A stretch of 52,403 nt of DNA from Chryseobacterium luteum (GCF_000737785.1 NZ_JPRO01000018.1:1-52403), one strand, 5' to 3'; counted from the first letter of the stretch, positions 32,935-42,025 are shown. Numbers and translations: made by a program. Notes: a model not told the origin generated them from the sequence alone.

Positions 32935-33359
32935 TAATTAATAGAAATTATTATGATTTGCATCATATATTATCAACTAAGGATAGTTAATTGTGAATAA
33001 AGCAATCTTATATGTGCAGAATGCATTCATCTAAGCGGAAATTACTTTTATCCTTTTTGAGACGCAATTTTTTTATGTGTGCAAAGGCTTTTTATTATAC
33101 TGTTAACTTGTATTCGCAAAGTATTTACGTATGTGCGCACCGCTTTTCAACATTACTTTTAAGCAGTTCATTTTCTTGTCTTAAATACTGGTAATATTAA
33201 ATCAAAAAGAAAATATGACTGCAAATTGGGTTATACCAGTAAGATAAGGATGACAGTAATTCACACCCTCTTTTTATTTCAGAAGTTGGTGTGATAAAAC
33301 AACAATGAATGAAATAAATAATTATATTTGAAAACACAAACACAAACACAAGCATTAAG
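32935..33359. other. Spacer between efflux operon and spike cluster, with vgrG -7 box
   Basis: No gene is supported (a 60-codon frame at 33012-33194 is not protein-like). A -7 box TATATTTG at 33323-33330 precedes vgrG by 29 nt, without a TTG at -33. The leader contains three ACACAA-type repeats at about 33333-33351. An inverted pair CACACC/GGTGTG lies at about 33261-33295. Confidence 0.5.
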
Positions 33360-36300
33360 ATGAAAAACAAAGAATTTCCTTCTTTCGGGACAAACGGACG
33401 TTTAAACCATCCCGACGATTTAAAAAAACACTTTTCCGATAAAACGTATCTTGATTTCGCGAAAGAGAGCAAAAGCCCGATGGTGTATTGCTTTATTTCC
33501 ATAGACGGCAAAGATTTTAAAGGCAGCTTTGCCGTAGAAATCATTCAAAACACCAACCACCACGATACTTTTGAGATTACCACGCCCGATGATAATTTTG
33601 ACAGCTTCGAAGGCTATGTAATGGAAAACTCAAAAAATCTTAGCGGTAAAAATATTACTATTGATTTTTGGAGATACGGAAGCTCAAAACAGTCTTTTAG
33701 AGGAATTATAGGTAAAGTCACTAACAAGAAAAATGAAGGAGGCGGATATGGAAATTTGATTATCACAGGCTTTGCCCCAAGCATTTTTTTGGAAAGTGGT
33801 AAAGACTGCCAAAGTTTTGAAGATAAAACTTTAGCCCAGATTATTTCTGAAATCTGCTCACCCTATCCGCAGGAAGCCAAAGTAAAATCAGAAACTCTCA
33901 ATACAAAATACAACATTCCATATACCGTACAATACAAAGAAACAGATTATCAGTTTATCAAAAGATTATCCGTGCTGTACGGAGAATATTTTTACTACAA
34001 TGGTGAAGATTTAGTTTTCGGAAATAAGGTGCAGCCCATTGTAAAATTGAATGAAGGCGTTGATTTGATTGATGTAGAATTTGAGTTGAATATAAAACCA
34101 CAGGATTTTGGTTACATTTCTTATGATGCTGTTTCGGGTGAACAAATGACCAAAGACTCTTCGCAAAGTCAATCGCAGTATAAAGAAAACCCTTTTCAGG
34201 CAATCCTTATCAATTCTTCAAAAAAGATTTTCAGGAAGAAACCGCAAATGCACTTTAATCATACAGGAATAAGCGGAAGAAATGGAAGCGAACTGCAGGA
34301 AGCGGTAAGAAAGGAACGCGAAAACAGAGAAAACCTCATTTTGGTAAAAGGAAAAAGCAAAGATCCTGAACTGAAAATAGGCGGTCGTGCAAAAATTTCG
34401 GACATCAATTCTAAAGCAATGGAAACGTACCGAATCATCGAAATAAAGCATTATTACAATGGTGATACTTACTATAATGAGTTTATCGGTATCCCAGATT
34501 TGTTCAATCCTCCTTATCAAGATAATGATGCAGTACCTTTCGGTGAGATACAAACAGGTAGGGTTATAGATAATAACGATCCTTTAGGAGCAGGAAGAAT
34601 AAGAGTACAGTTTCCATGGCAAATGGCAAAAAATCAAAAAACACCGTGGATAAAAACACTCACAGATTACGCCGGAGCGGGACGCGGAAATTACAAAATT
34701 CCCGAAGTTGGCGATGAGGTCTTGGTTGGTTTTGAAAGCAACAATGCCGAAAAACCTTTTGTATTAGGAGCTACTTATAATGGAAATGAAGCAAGCGGTT
34801 ATTATACTGCCGGAAATGATATAAAGGCGGTAAAAACGAGAAGCGGAATTGAGCAGATATTTAACGATGCGGAAGGAAGCTGGAAGCAATCAACACCGGA
34901 TGGAAACTTCATACAGCAAGATGGCAAAGGTAATACGGTACTAAATGTTCCAAAAAATCTGACGATCAATGTAGGACAAAATTTTAATGTTCAGGTCGGA
35001 CAAAATATGACCTTTAATGTAGTAGATATTGCACTGTTTAATATTTTCAAACAAACTATATTTACTACACCTGTTTTACACCAAATAAGTGAATATTATA
35101 AGTTACTATCTACTTCTGCATTAATAAATTCAGAAAAAGATTTTAAAGTAGAGTCAAAAGATACACAGTTGGCAGGTTTTGAAAATCTTTTAGTTCATTC
35201 TAATCAATCTGCCATTATTAATTCAAAAGGTAATATTGAAGTAAGGGGAGAATCTGGAACCAAGTTAAGTAATACCGCATCAGAATTATCCATGACACAA
35301 GTTACCATAACTTCAACATTATTTGCTTCATTTAGACCAATGAATAATTGGAATGGTAAAAACTATGGTTTTGATTGGTATAGAGTTGCAGATACAAAAA
35401 AAGTTTATGGATCTAAATGGGCTGGAGATAAATTTTATGACACATTAGTTGGACAATATGACAAATATCCTTCTAGTAACCCTGATGCAAAATTTTCAAT
35501 GAACTCAACAATGATAAACAGCCTCAAGAATGAATATGGTATTGCTAGTTTGATTCCTTGGTATAAAGTAAAAGGTAAACCTGTAGAAGCACTTCCATCT
35601 TGGCTTTTGCTGAAGAAGAATGTTGATGTCAGAGTTTCCTTAGATGTTTTTATTCAAGATAAAAAAAAATTACCACAAAATGTTTTTGTTGCTTATGAAC
35701 ACGAATATTTTACAATTCAAACATCTGCTGGAGCGGGTTCTGCTAACCCTACGGCAGAAAGTTCTCCTAAAGATAATATGCATTATACTCGATTGGCAGT
35801 TAGAGCTGAAAAAAGATTTTCTATAGTAGATGGTATAACTATAAAGTGTATAAAAGATATTCCTGCTGGAACTTCTAAAACTATTAGGATAATATCAGAT
35901 CAGCAAGAAGCAGGTTTTTTACATGTTTATTCTAATTCTTCAAAAAAAATTGATGTGGTCTTGGTCAAGGTTTGGGGAGATTTTGGAAATGGAGTAAAAA
36001 CAGGAAGTTCAAATGGAAGGGTTGAATTAACAAACGCATTAAAACAAGCTAACATCACTCCAAATTTTCAAGAAGTTGATTTAGACATAAGACATTTGAG
36101 AGGGACAAGTAATCCAAATACTTTGATACAAAGTAACACTTTGATGAATGTTAACGAAATAAATGTTAGTGGTAATGTAAATGGACTTACTTTATCGGAA
36201 TATTTAGATGATGAATTTAGAAATAGACCAATCGGCAAGAACACTGATGGTAGTTTTAAATATGAAAATTATTTAAGGGTATATTTTGTTAATGAAAAAG

Positions 36301-36689
36301 CATTTATAACTGCTGACAGACTATCCGTTGGAGGAATTGGCAGTCCTCTTGGCGGAGGAAGGTGTATTATGTATGTTGGAGGTACAGTTCGTGACGTTGC
36401 ACATGAATGTTGTCATTCTTTAGGTTTAGGACATACATTTGGAACAGCTTCAAGCTCTTCAGCAAGATTTTTATATAAATTTAAAGCGACTGAAAACATT
36501 ATGGATTATGGACATTTGGCTAACATAACCCCTTACTCATTATGGAAATGGCAATGGGAAATTTTACGATCCCATTCTTTAGTACAAGATATCGTTGTAA
36601 CACCCCCAGCAACACCAGCCAGCACTCCAACTCCATCGGGTACTCCAGTTCCAACCTCAACCCCTGCTCCTGCAACAGGAGGAAGTTAA
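33360..36689 (+). CDS. vgrG: VgrG spike protein with C-terminal metzincin protease domain
   Basis: Trimeric needle tip of a type VI secretion system, here 1109 residues against about 600-650 for plain VgrG in this group. Residues 1 to about 390 are the gp27-like base. Residues about 400-470 are the gp5 OB-fold (GRVIDNNDPLGAGRIRVQF). At about 530-560 is a beta-helix with NVGQNFNVQVGQNMTFNV repeats. After about residue 650 an AT-rich extension of unknown fold leads to the zinc site HECCHSLGLGH (His1015, Glu1016, His1019, His1025) and a Met-turn NIMDYG (Met1048), together the metzincin signature. It ends in a Pro/Thr/Ser tail from about 1080. Probably a specialised VgrG carrying a protease effector. 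Target unknown. Confidence 0.9.
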   Translation: MKNKEFPSFGTNGRLNHPDDLKKHFSDKTYLDFAKESKSPMVYCFISIDGKDFKGSFAVEIIQNTNHHDTFEITTPDDNFDSFEGYVMENSKNLSGKNITIDFWRYGSSKQSFRGIIGKVTNKKNEGGGYGNLIITGFAPSIFLESGKDCQSFEDKTLAQIISEICSPYPQEAKVKSETLNTKYNIPYTVQYKETDYQFIKRLSVLYGEYFYYNGEDLVFGNKVQPIVKLNEGVDLIDVEFELNIKPQDFGYISYDAVSGEQMTKDSSQSQSQYKENPFQAILINSSKKIFRKKPQMHFNHTGISGRNGSELQEAVRKERENRENLILVKGKSKDPELKIGGRAKISDINSKAMETYRIIEIKHYYNGDTYYNEFIGIPDLFNPPYQDNDAVPFGEIQTGRVIDNNDPLGAGRIRVQFPWQMAKNQKTPWIKTLTDYAGAGRGNYKIPEVGDEVLVGFESNNAEKPFVLGATYNGNEASGYYTAGNDIKAVKTRSGIEQIFNDAEGSWKQSTPDGNFIQQDGKGNTVLNVPKNLTINVGQNFNVQVGQNMTFNVVDIALFNIFKQTIFTTPVLHQISEYYKLLSTSALINSEKDFKVESKDTQLAGFENLLVHSNQSAIINSKGNIEVRGESGTKLSNTASELSMTQVTITSTLFASFRPMNNWNGKNYGFDWYRVADTKKVYGSKWAGDKFYDTLVGQYDKYPSSNPDAKFSMNSTMINSLKNEYGIASLIPWYKVKGKPVEALPSWLLLKKNVDVRVSLDVFIQDKKKLPQNVFVAYEHEYFTIQTSAGAGSANPTAESSPKDNMHYTRLAVRAEKRFSIVDGITIKCIKDIPAGTSKTIRIISDQQEAGFLHVYSNSSKKIDVVLVKVWGDFGNGVKTGSSNGRVELTNALKQANITPNFQEVDLDIRHLRGTSNPNTLIQSNTLMNVNEINVSGNVNGLTLSEYLDDEFRNRPIGKNTDGSFKYENYLRVYFVNEKAFITADRLSVGGIGSPLGGGRCIMYVGGTVRDVAHECCHSLGLGHTFGTASSSSARFLYKFKATENIMDYGHLANITPYSLWKWQWEILRSHSLVQDIVVTPPATPASTPTPSGTPVPTSTPAPATGGS

Positions 36690-36707
36690 TTTTTATAAAA
36701 CAACAAC

Positions 36708-37277
36708 ATGAAAAAAATTATTTATTTTTTAGTCATAATACTTATTTCTATACAGATGATTTCTTGTAAAGCACAGGTAAGTAAGAGTGATTTCTTACCA
36801 ATACTAGATAAAATTAAAGAGGATATAAATATTAAAGATTCGGTATTAATTCAGTCTTATAATAAATATGGTTTCGTATATGTCGATGGACAGGATGTTG
36901 AAGAAATCAATAATAATAATGAACTATTTGGAAATTATTTTTTTGACAAAAAGAGAATTGAAAAAAAATATATTTCTATCCTGACTAAGAATAAAAATGT
37001 TTTATGGTCTGAACCCTATGCGCCAGTTTTTGTATTAAAAGGAAATATTAGAACAGATATTGAAAATGAAAAAGCAAAAAAGATAATAACATCTGTCCCC
37101 CTACTTCTCATTATACAAGAAAAAGTTGATAAGAACCATATTATCATTACAACTATTCTTACAGATTGGAAAATGAAGAATAGAAAAAAAACAAAGTATC
37201 ATATATTAAAAAATAAAAATTGGAAAATTGACTCAAAGGGCGAGGAAATAATATCTCTAACAAAAACAATTTATTAG
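36708..37277 (+). CDS. Hypothetical lipoprotein, candidate immunity to the VgrG effector
   Basis: A 189-residue protein with a lipoprotein signal (MKKIIYFLVIILISIQMISC, lipobox MISC, Cys20). The mature part is very Lys/Asn/Ile-rich and AT-rich at DNA level; line 36901-36960 is 11 of 60 G+C by hand count. No known family is recognised. It follows the metzincin-bearing VgrG by 18 nt and precedes the 37280 gene by 2 nt. A membrane-anchored periplasmic immunity protein would make sense if the protease acts in the periplasm. Immunity is inferred from position only. Confidence 0.65.
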   Translation: MKKIIYFLVIILISIQMISCKAQVSKSDFLPILDKIKEDINIKDSVLIQSYNKYGFVYVDGQDVEEINNNNELFGNYFFDKKRIEKKYISILTKNKNVLWSEPYAPVFVLKGNIRTDIENEKAKKIITSVPLLLIIQEKVDKNHIIITTILTDWKMKNRKKTKYHILKNKNWKIDSKGEEIISLTKTIY

Positions 37278-37279
37278 TC

Positions 37280-38158
37280 ATGATAGCTGTAAATGATAAA
37301 ATTGAATATTTTGATATTCGAAAATTAGGAGATGTTGACCTCTCAAAATCAATATCAAAGACGATAACAAATAATAATGGACATATTGAAATCTATGGAT
37401 ATTCCCCAGAAGGATCAATTGTATGGATAAACACTATTAATGGATGGTTTAACGTAACAAAAAACTTCCATCCAAATAATGTGATAGCAAACAAATATTG
37501 TTATGATAAATATCTTAATAAAAAGTATGGTGTTGAATATTTTTTTGATAATAATGGTAAAGTTGTGAAAACAATTGATCACGAAAATGGATTTAAACAT
37601 ACTTTTGAAGCAATTCTCAACAAAGCAATTCTCTTAGCAAAAGAAAATAAATTTAAATCTGAAATTGGTTTTCAAGATAAATCTCAAGATGAAAATTTAT
37701 ATACTGATAAAACTTTTATATGGAGAGAAAAAACAGACAAAAGCAATATTTGGTATTTATATTTTTATAAACCGTTATTAGAAAACATTGATTTAAATAT
37801 AAATGAATCAAGTTTAAGAATGTGTGTAATTATTGATGATTCTGACGGAAATGAAACATTTAATACTGTATATTATGATAGGTATGACATATCTATTCCT
37901 CCATCAAATAACAGCATACGTGAAATTCGCAAAACAAAGATGAGTGAAAATAAAAGCTATAGAACTTATGAAGGTAAAAATTACACTCATGCTGAATGGA
38001 AAATCTTCGAACAGGAACAATACAATGAGCATCTGCGCAAAACAAGTCGGGCAGATTTAATAAAATCTACAGAAACTCCTAAAACCGATGCAAAAAAAAG
38101 CAGTTTTCTTGCAGATGAAAATGATGTAAAGCCTAAGAAAAAAGGTTTTTGGGGATAA
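37280..38158 (+). CDS. Hypothetical protein between effector and spike tip
   Basis: A 292-residue protein of no recognised family and no signal peptide. The N-terminal two-thirds is AT-rich and has WG/W-turn strand segments (GSIVWINTINGWFNVTKNF). The last about 50 residues (HLRKTSRADLIKSTETP..., ending KPKKKGFWG) are charged, GC-richer and look like a separate conserved tail. Two nt after the lipoprotein gene. It may be a second immunity protein or an adaptor that loads the effector; neither is proven. Confidence 0.65.
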   Translation: MIAVNDKIEYFDIRKLGDVDLSKSISKTITNNNGHIEIYGYSPEGSIVWINTINGWFNVTKNFHPNNVIANKYCYDKYLNKKYGVEYFFDNNGKVVKTIDHENGFKHTFEAILNKAILLAKENKFKSEIGFQDKSQDENLYTDKTFIWREKTDKSNIWYLYFYKPLLENIDLNINESSLRMCVIIDDSDGNETFNTVYYDRYDISIPPSNNSIREIRKTKMSENKSYRTYEGKNYTHAEWKIFEQEQYNEHLRKTSRADLIKSTETPKTDAKKSSFLADENDVKPKKKGFWG

Positions 38159-38173
38159 TCTAAATTTAAAATT

Positions 38174-38512
38174 ATGCCTCATAAACTCACAGAAAAAGCC
38201 ATTTTACTTTGCGACAAAGGCGCAAAACCAAGCCAATTAAAAGTAACCAGCCAAACGTTTAGCAAAGCTGAAAATAAATTGATTGCCACAGAACAAGACA
38301 AACAACCCGAAATCAATATCCCAAGTTTCGGGGTTTGTGCTGTTACTAAAAGTAAATGCAGCCCTGCAATTATAAAATGGGAGAAAACCACAGAAAAAGA
38401 TACCATCAATAATTATAAAATTCTTACAGAGGATAGTACCTGTAAATGTACCATGGGAGGAAAAATTTCTGTACAAAACAAAGGACATTCAGAAAAACAC
38501 GAAATTGTATAA
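38174..38512 (+). CDS. DUF4280 PAAR-like spike tip protein
   Basis: A 112-residue DUF4280 protein, the PAAR-like cone that caps the VgrG trimer. It starts KLTEKAILLCDKGAKPSQL and carries the family's SFGVCAVTKSKCSPAI and TCKCTMGGKISVQNKGH, with paired Cys residues. DUF4280 often replaces PAAR in Bacteroidota type VI and related systems. Last gene of the spike cluster, with a strong terminator directly after its stop. Confidence 0.9.
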   Translation: MPHKLTEKAILLCDKGAKPSQLKVTSQTFSKAENKLIATEQDKQPEINIPSFGVCAVTKSKCSPAIIKWEKTTEKDTINNYKILTEDSTCKCTMGGKISVQNKGHSEKHEIV

Positions 38513-38543
38513 AAAACGGGCAGAAAATTCTGCCCGTTTTTTA
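38511..38543. terminator. Bidirectional terminator after the spike cluster
   Basis: A-tract, ACGGGCAGAA, short AA loop, TTCTGCCCGT, T-tract: a 15-bp stem including the A/T tracts. It serves both the DUF4280 gene and the convergent cvfB-like gene. Confidence 0.92.
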
Positions 38544-38546
38544 TTT

Positions 38547-39371
38547 TTAAACCAATTTTATTTTGTCATCTAAAATATCGACGATTTTATCTTTATAAAG
38601 TCCGCCGAGCGCCTTTTTAAAGTTCTTTTTGCTCATCTGAAGCTCATCCTTGATCTCCTCGGGTGTAGACTTGTCCGACAGAAAAAGAAGTCCGTAGTTC
38701 TCTTCCAGTTTGTCCAGAATTTTCTGCCTGAATTCATCTACGTTCTCAAAACCTTCAGGCTGTAAAGATATATCGATCTTCCCATCTTCACGGATAGCCT
38801 TGATGTAACCGCTTTCTTCCGATAAAGGATACAGTTTTTTGAATACATCAGAGGTATAAACGAGCCCGATGTATTTTTTATTGATTACCACATTCCAGCC
38901 CAGCTCGCTTTCATTCATCATGATCAGATCTACTTTTTCACCTTTTTCAAAAGGAAGATCCTGATATTGAGGGTTTCTTTTGAATTTTGTAGTTCCGGTG
39001 ATCAGATCAAGAATTTCATCTACATAAAGATGAACCAGATATCTTTTGCCTTCAATAATTTTGGATTTCTGCTGCTTGTAAGGGATAAAAAGATCTTTAA
39101 TGATTCCCCAGTCCATGAATGCACCGCTCGGAAGGCTCTGTACACAGCTCATTACGGCATATTCTCCCACTTCGGCCAATGGGATTTCAGTGGTCGCTTT
39201 TAATTTTCCGTCATCCTGATAGACAAAAACTTCAACATCATCATCAATATCCTTATCATCGCTGGTGAAAACCTTTGGCAGAAAAGCTTTTTCGCCTGAT
39301 TCATCCACCAGGATCCATCCTGAATGGTTTTTTTCTGAAATTTTTAAAGTCTGGGTTTTTCCGAGTTGCAT
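38547..39371 (-). CDS. cvfB: CvfB-like S1 RNA-binding protein
   Basis: A 274-residue protein of the CvfB/YitL family. It contains S1-type OB folds (MQLGKTQTLKISEKNHSGW, the EKVDLIMMNESELGWNVVIN domain, GYIKAIREDGKIDISLQ) and a C-terminal winged helix (STPEEIKDELQMSKKNFKKAL). Relatives bind RNA and affect virulence-gene expression in staphylococci. The frame extends 7 codons upstream, but a -7 box lies there, so ATG 39371 is chosen. Divergent from the small exported protein at 39512. Confidence 0.88.
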   Translation of the reverse strand: MQLGKTQTLKISEKNHSGWILVDESGEKAFLPKVFTSDDKDIDDDVEVFVYQDDGKLKATTEIPLAEVGEYAVMSCVQSLPSGAFMDWGIIKDLFIPYKQQKSKIIEGKRYLVHLYVDEILDLITGTTKFKRNPQYQDLPFEKGEKVDLIMMNESELGWNVVINKKYIGLVYTSDVFKKLYPLSEESGYIKAIREDGKIDISLQPEGFENVDEFRQKILDKLEENYGLLFLSDKSTPEEIKDELQMSKKNFKKALGGLYKDKIVDILDDKIKLV

Positions 39372-39389
39372 TGAATATAAAATTAGCCA

Positions 39390-39397
39390 CAAAGGTA
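39390..39397 (-). promoter_or_regulatory. Putative -7 box of cvfB
   Basis: The minus strand reads TACCTTTG (exact TAnnTTTG), 18 nt before ATG 39371. No TTG at the expected distance. Confidence 0.5.
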
Positions 39398-39483
39398 CAT
39401 AAAATTGAAGATTTTAAAACTACATATGCCATTTTAGTGCAAATCACAGAATTCATCTTCTTTCAAACTAATGATAAAACCTG

Positions 39484-39491
39484 TACATTTG
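39484..39491 (+). promoter_or_regulatory. Putative -7 box of the 39512 gene
   Basis: TACATTTG matches TAnnTTTG exactly, 20 nt before ATG 39512. -33 is TTT, not TTG. Confidence 0.45.
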
Positions 39492-39511
39492 ATGTAACCA
39501 AAATACCTGAT

Positions 39512-39964
39512 ATGAGATTATATTCTTTACTGATCTGCTGTCTGTTCAGCATCACAGCTCACGCCCAGATATTGGACAAAACAGCCTTTAACGTCGCTTA
39601 CCGTTATACAGGACGAAATGTTTTACAGGCCGGTTTAGAATTCAAAACGAATACAGCCGGCGAACAGTCTCTGATTGCAGGAGCATCAATGCTTTACACC
39701 TCTATCAACCAAAAAGATAAATTTCTTCCCGAGGCTAATATTTATTATACCAATATTGAAGGGCGGCTTATAGGGGTATCCGTCAATCCATATTCCATAG
39801 AGCCGAGAATAGGATTTTCTTTCATCAATATTTTCTATATCAATACCGGGTACGCTATTCCCATACACAGGGAAAGATTTTTTAAAGGAATTACTTTTGG
39901 AGTCCAGTTCAATATTGCCCCGGCAAAGAACTCGAAATTTTATGATCATTTGAGATGGATGTAG
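39512..39964 (+). CDS. Small exported protein, predicted outer-membrane beta-barrel
   Basis: A 150-residue protein with a Sec signal peptide (MRLYSLLICCLFSITAHAQ) and alternating amphipathic strands (AFNVAYRYTGRNVLQAGLEF, SMLYTSINQKDKF, GRLIGVSVNPYSIEPRIGF, FKGITFGVQFNIA). These end in an aromatic-rich C terminus, as in small outer-membrane beta-barrels. The frame is open far upstream to 39275 but that part is antisense to cvfB; the start at 39512 is supported by signal peptide and -7 box. Function unknown. Confidence 0.75.
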   Translation: MRLYSLLICCLFSITAHAQILDKTAFNVAYRYTGRNVLQAGLEFKTNTAGEQSLIAGASMLYTSINQKDKFLPEANIYYTNIEGRLIGVSVNPYSIEPRIGFSFINIFYINTGYAIPIHRERFFKGITFGVQFNIAPAKNSKFYDHLRWM

Positions 39965-40039
39965 CACCAGCATCTCTGTTAATATCGAGGTCTATTATTA
40001 AAAATTTATAAATTGGCAGCCAGTTTTTTCTGTTTTCAC

Positions 40040-40070
40040 AAAAAAAAGAGAAGCAAAAACGCTTCTCTTT
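40040..40070 (-). terminator. Terminator of lpd
   Basis: AAAGAGAAGC (40045-40054) pairs perfectly with GCTTCTCTTT (40061-40070), and a T run follows on the minus strand. Confidence 0.88.
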
Positions 40071-40111
40071 AATCTTTAAATATTTGAATTTTTAAATCTT
40101 TCAATCAAAAA

Positions 40112-41515
40112 TTACATATGGATAGGTCTCTTCCCTGTTGCATCCAGTGCTGCTTCTTTAATAGCTTCAGCATAGGTTGGGTGGGCATGGGAACTTCTTG
40201 CGATATCTTCGGCACTTGCACGGAATTCCATAGCAATCACCCCTTCTGCGATAAGGTCGGCAGCTCTGGCCCCGATGATGTGCATTCCTAAAACTTCGTC
40301 GGTTTTTTCATCTGCAATGATCTTCACAAGACCATCAACATCACCACTTGCACGGCTTCTACCCAATGCTCTCATTGGGAAAGAACCTACTTTATAAGCG
40401 ACTCCTTCTTCTTTTAACTGCTCTTCGGTTTTACCAACTCCGGCAACTTCAGGCCAGGTGTACACAACACCAGGAATCAGATTGTAGTTGATGTGAGGTT
40501 TCTGGCCTGCCAGTATTTCAGCAACCAAAACACCTTCTTCTTCAGCTTTGTGAGCAAGCATCGCTCCTTTGATCACATCACCGATCGCGTAGATGTTGGC
40601 TACATTAGTCTGTAAGTGGTCGTTTGTTTTTACTCTTCCTCTCTCATCAAGTTCCACCCCTGCTTTTTCAAGAGCAAGACCGTCTGTGTAAGGTCTTCTT
40701 CCTACAGAAACCAAACAGTAATCTCCTTCTACTGTAACTTCTTCTCCTTTTTTATCTTTGGCAGTGACTTTTACAGTATCTCCGTTTCTTTCAACAGCAG
40801 AAACAGCCGTAGAAAGCATAAATTTCATTCCCTGCTTCTTAAGAACTTTAGTCAGTTCCTTGCTTAAAGCACCGTCCATTCCAGGGATGATCTTATCCAT
40901 GAATTCAACAACAGTTACCTGAGCTCCCAATCTTAAGTATACAGAACCTAATTCAAGACCGATTACACCTCCGCCGATTACGACAAGGTGCTTAGGAATT
41001 TCTTTAAGGTTTAAAGCTTCTGTAGAAGTGATCACTCTTTCTTTATCGATTGAGATAAAAGGTAAAGAAGACGGCTTGGAACCGGTTGCGATAATGGTAT
41101 ATTTGGATTCGATGGTTTCAGAAGAACCGTCGTTTTTCGTTACTTTAATCTGAGTAGCAGATTCGAAGCTTCCCAATCCTTCAAAAACAGTGATTTTGTT
41201 TTTGTTCATCAGGTAGTTGATCCCATCTGTATTCTGTTTTACCACTTCATTCTTACGCTCGATCATTCTTGCGATATCAGCCTGTGGCTCATTAATGATG
41301 ATTCCGTGGCCGGCAAAGTTGTGCTTCGCGTTTTCGAAATGTTCAGAGCTGTCTAAAAGCGCTTTTGACGGAATACATCCAACGTTAAGACAAGTTCCGC
41401 CTAAAGTTGAATATTTTTCAATAATTGCTGTTTTGAAACCTAACTGTGCTGCACGGATAGCTGCTACATAACCTCCAGGACCAGAACCGATTACGGTAAC
41501 ATCGAATTGACTCAT
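40112..41515 (-). CDS. lpdA: Dihydrolipoyl dehydrogenase
   Basis: E3 flavoprotein of pyruvate, 2-oxoglutarate and related dehydrogenase complexes; reoxidises dihydrolipoamide with NAD. The 467-residue protein has an N-terminal FAD motif (VIGSGPGGYVAAIRAAQLG), the redox-active disulfide GGTCLNVGCIPSKAL (Cys42 and Cys47), an NAD motif (VVIGGGVIGLELGSVYLRLG) and a C-terminal dimer interface with the catalytic His-Glu (SHAHPTYAEAIKEAAL). Complete, single-gene unit with a textbook promoter and terminator. Confidence 0.97.
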   Translation of the reverse strand: MSQFDVTVIGSGPGGYVAAIRAAQLGFKTAIIEKYSTLGGTCLNVGCIPSKALLDSSEHFENAKHNFAGHGIIINEPQADIARMIERKNEVVKQNTDGINYLMNKNKITVFEGLGSFESATQIKVTKNDGSSETIESKYTIIATGSKPSSLPFISIDKERVITSTEALNLKEIPKHLVVIGGGVIGLELGSVYLRLGAQVTVVEFMDKIIPGMDGALSKELTKVLKKQGMKFMLSTAVSAVERNGDTVKVTAKDKKGEEVTVEGDYCLVSVGRRPYTDGLALEKAGVELDERGRVKTNDHLQTNVANIYAIGDVIKGAMLAHKAEEEGVLVAEILAGQKPHINYNLIPGVVYTWPEVAGVGKTEEQLKEEGVAYKVGSFPMRALGRSRASGDVDGLVKIIADEKTDEVLGMHIIGARAADLIAEGVIAMEFRASAEDIARSSHAHPTYAEAIKEAALDATGKRPIHM

Positions 41516-41557
41516 GTTATTATATGAATTTGTTTGTTATTATCTCTTTAATTCTTA

Positions 41558-41587
41558 CAAATTTACATATAAATTACCAAGCACCAA
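41558..41587 (-). promoter_or_regulatory. Promoter of lpd
   Basis: On the minus strand TTG (41587-41585), exactly 19 nt, TAAATTTG (41565-41558). The ATG follows 42 nt later at 41515. Confidence 0.78.
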
Positions 41588-41638
41588 AGTGAGTTTTATC
41601 AATTTTGAAAGGGAAAATTCTCAATTCTCCCAAAACGG

Positions 41639-41989
41639 TTATAAGTCTGCTCTGACTTTTCCGCTACCTATTGCCCCGGTACTTTCAAAAAACGAACCTC
41701 CGTAAACATACCATTCAAGGCTTTCCAGAAATTCTACGGCATTTTCAGGGGTTATTTGTGAGCGGTCTTTTTTTGAAACGATTCCTTTGTACCATCTTCC
41801 CGATTTGGAATAATGTTCAGATTCAACAAAATAATGAATCCATATTCTTTGACAAAGTTTGCACTGCTGAATCGTTACTTCTGCATATCTTCCGTTAGTA
41901 TGGTCTATGCCTAATTCAGAACTTCTGTATTCAGTATAGTCCGAAGTCGGTTTTTCACAAGCACATCCGATTTTGGGGATTTTATTCAT
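41639..41989 (-). CDS. Hypothetical Cys-rich small protein
   Basis: A 116-residue protein with two Cys pairs (CAC near residue 9 and CKLC near residue 43) that could hold a metal, as in a small zinc ribbon split by DYTEYRSSELGIDHTNGRY. The C-terminal part (SQITPENAVEFLESLEWYVYGG) suggests a small alpha/beta domain. No known family recognised and no signal peptide. It has its own promoter and stands alone between lpd and the glycosyltransferase operon. Confidence 0.72.
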   Translation of the reverse strand: MNKIPKIGCACEKPTSDYTEYRSSELGIDHTNGRYAEVTIQQCKLCQRIWIHYFVESEHYSKSGRWYKGIVSKKDRSQITPENAVEFLESLEWYVYGGSFFESTGAIGSGKVRADL

Positions 41990-42025
41990 TGATGAATATT
42001 GATTTTAAATAAAATTAATGAGGAT

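Noticed and set aside
33012..33194. 60-codon plus-strand frame before vgrG
   Set aside because: Low-complexity product without signal, promoter or family similarity.
39275..39511. Upstream extension of the small beta-barrel gene
   Set aside because: The extension runs antisense to cvfB; the signal peptide and -7 box place the start at 39512.
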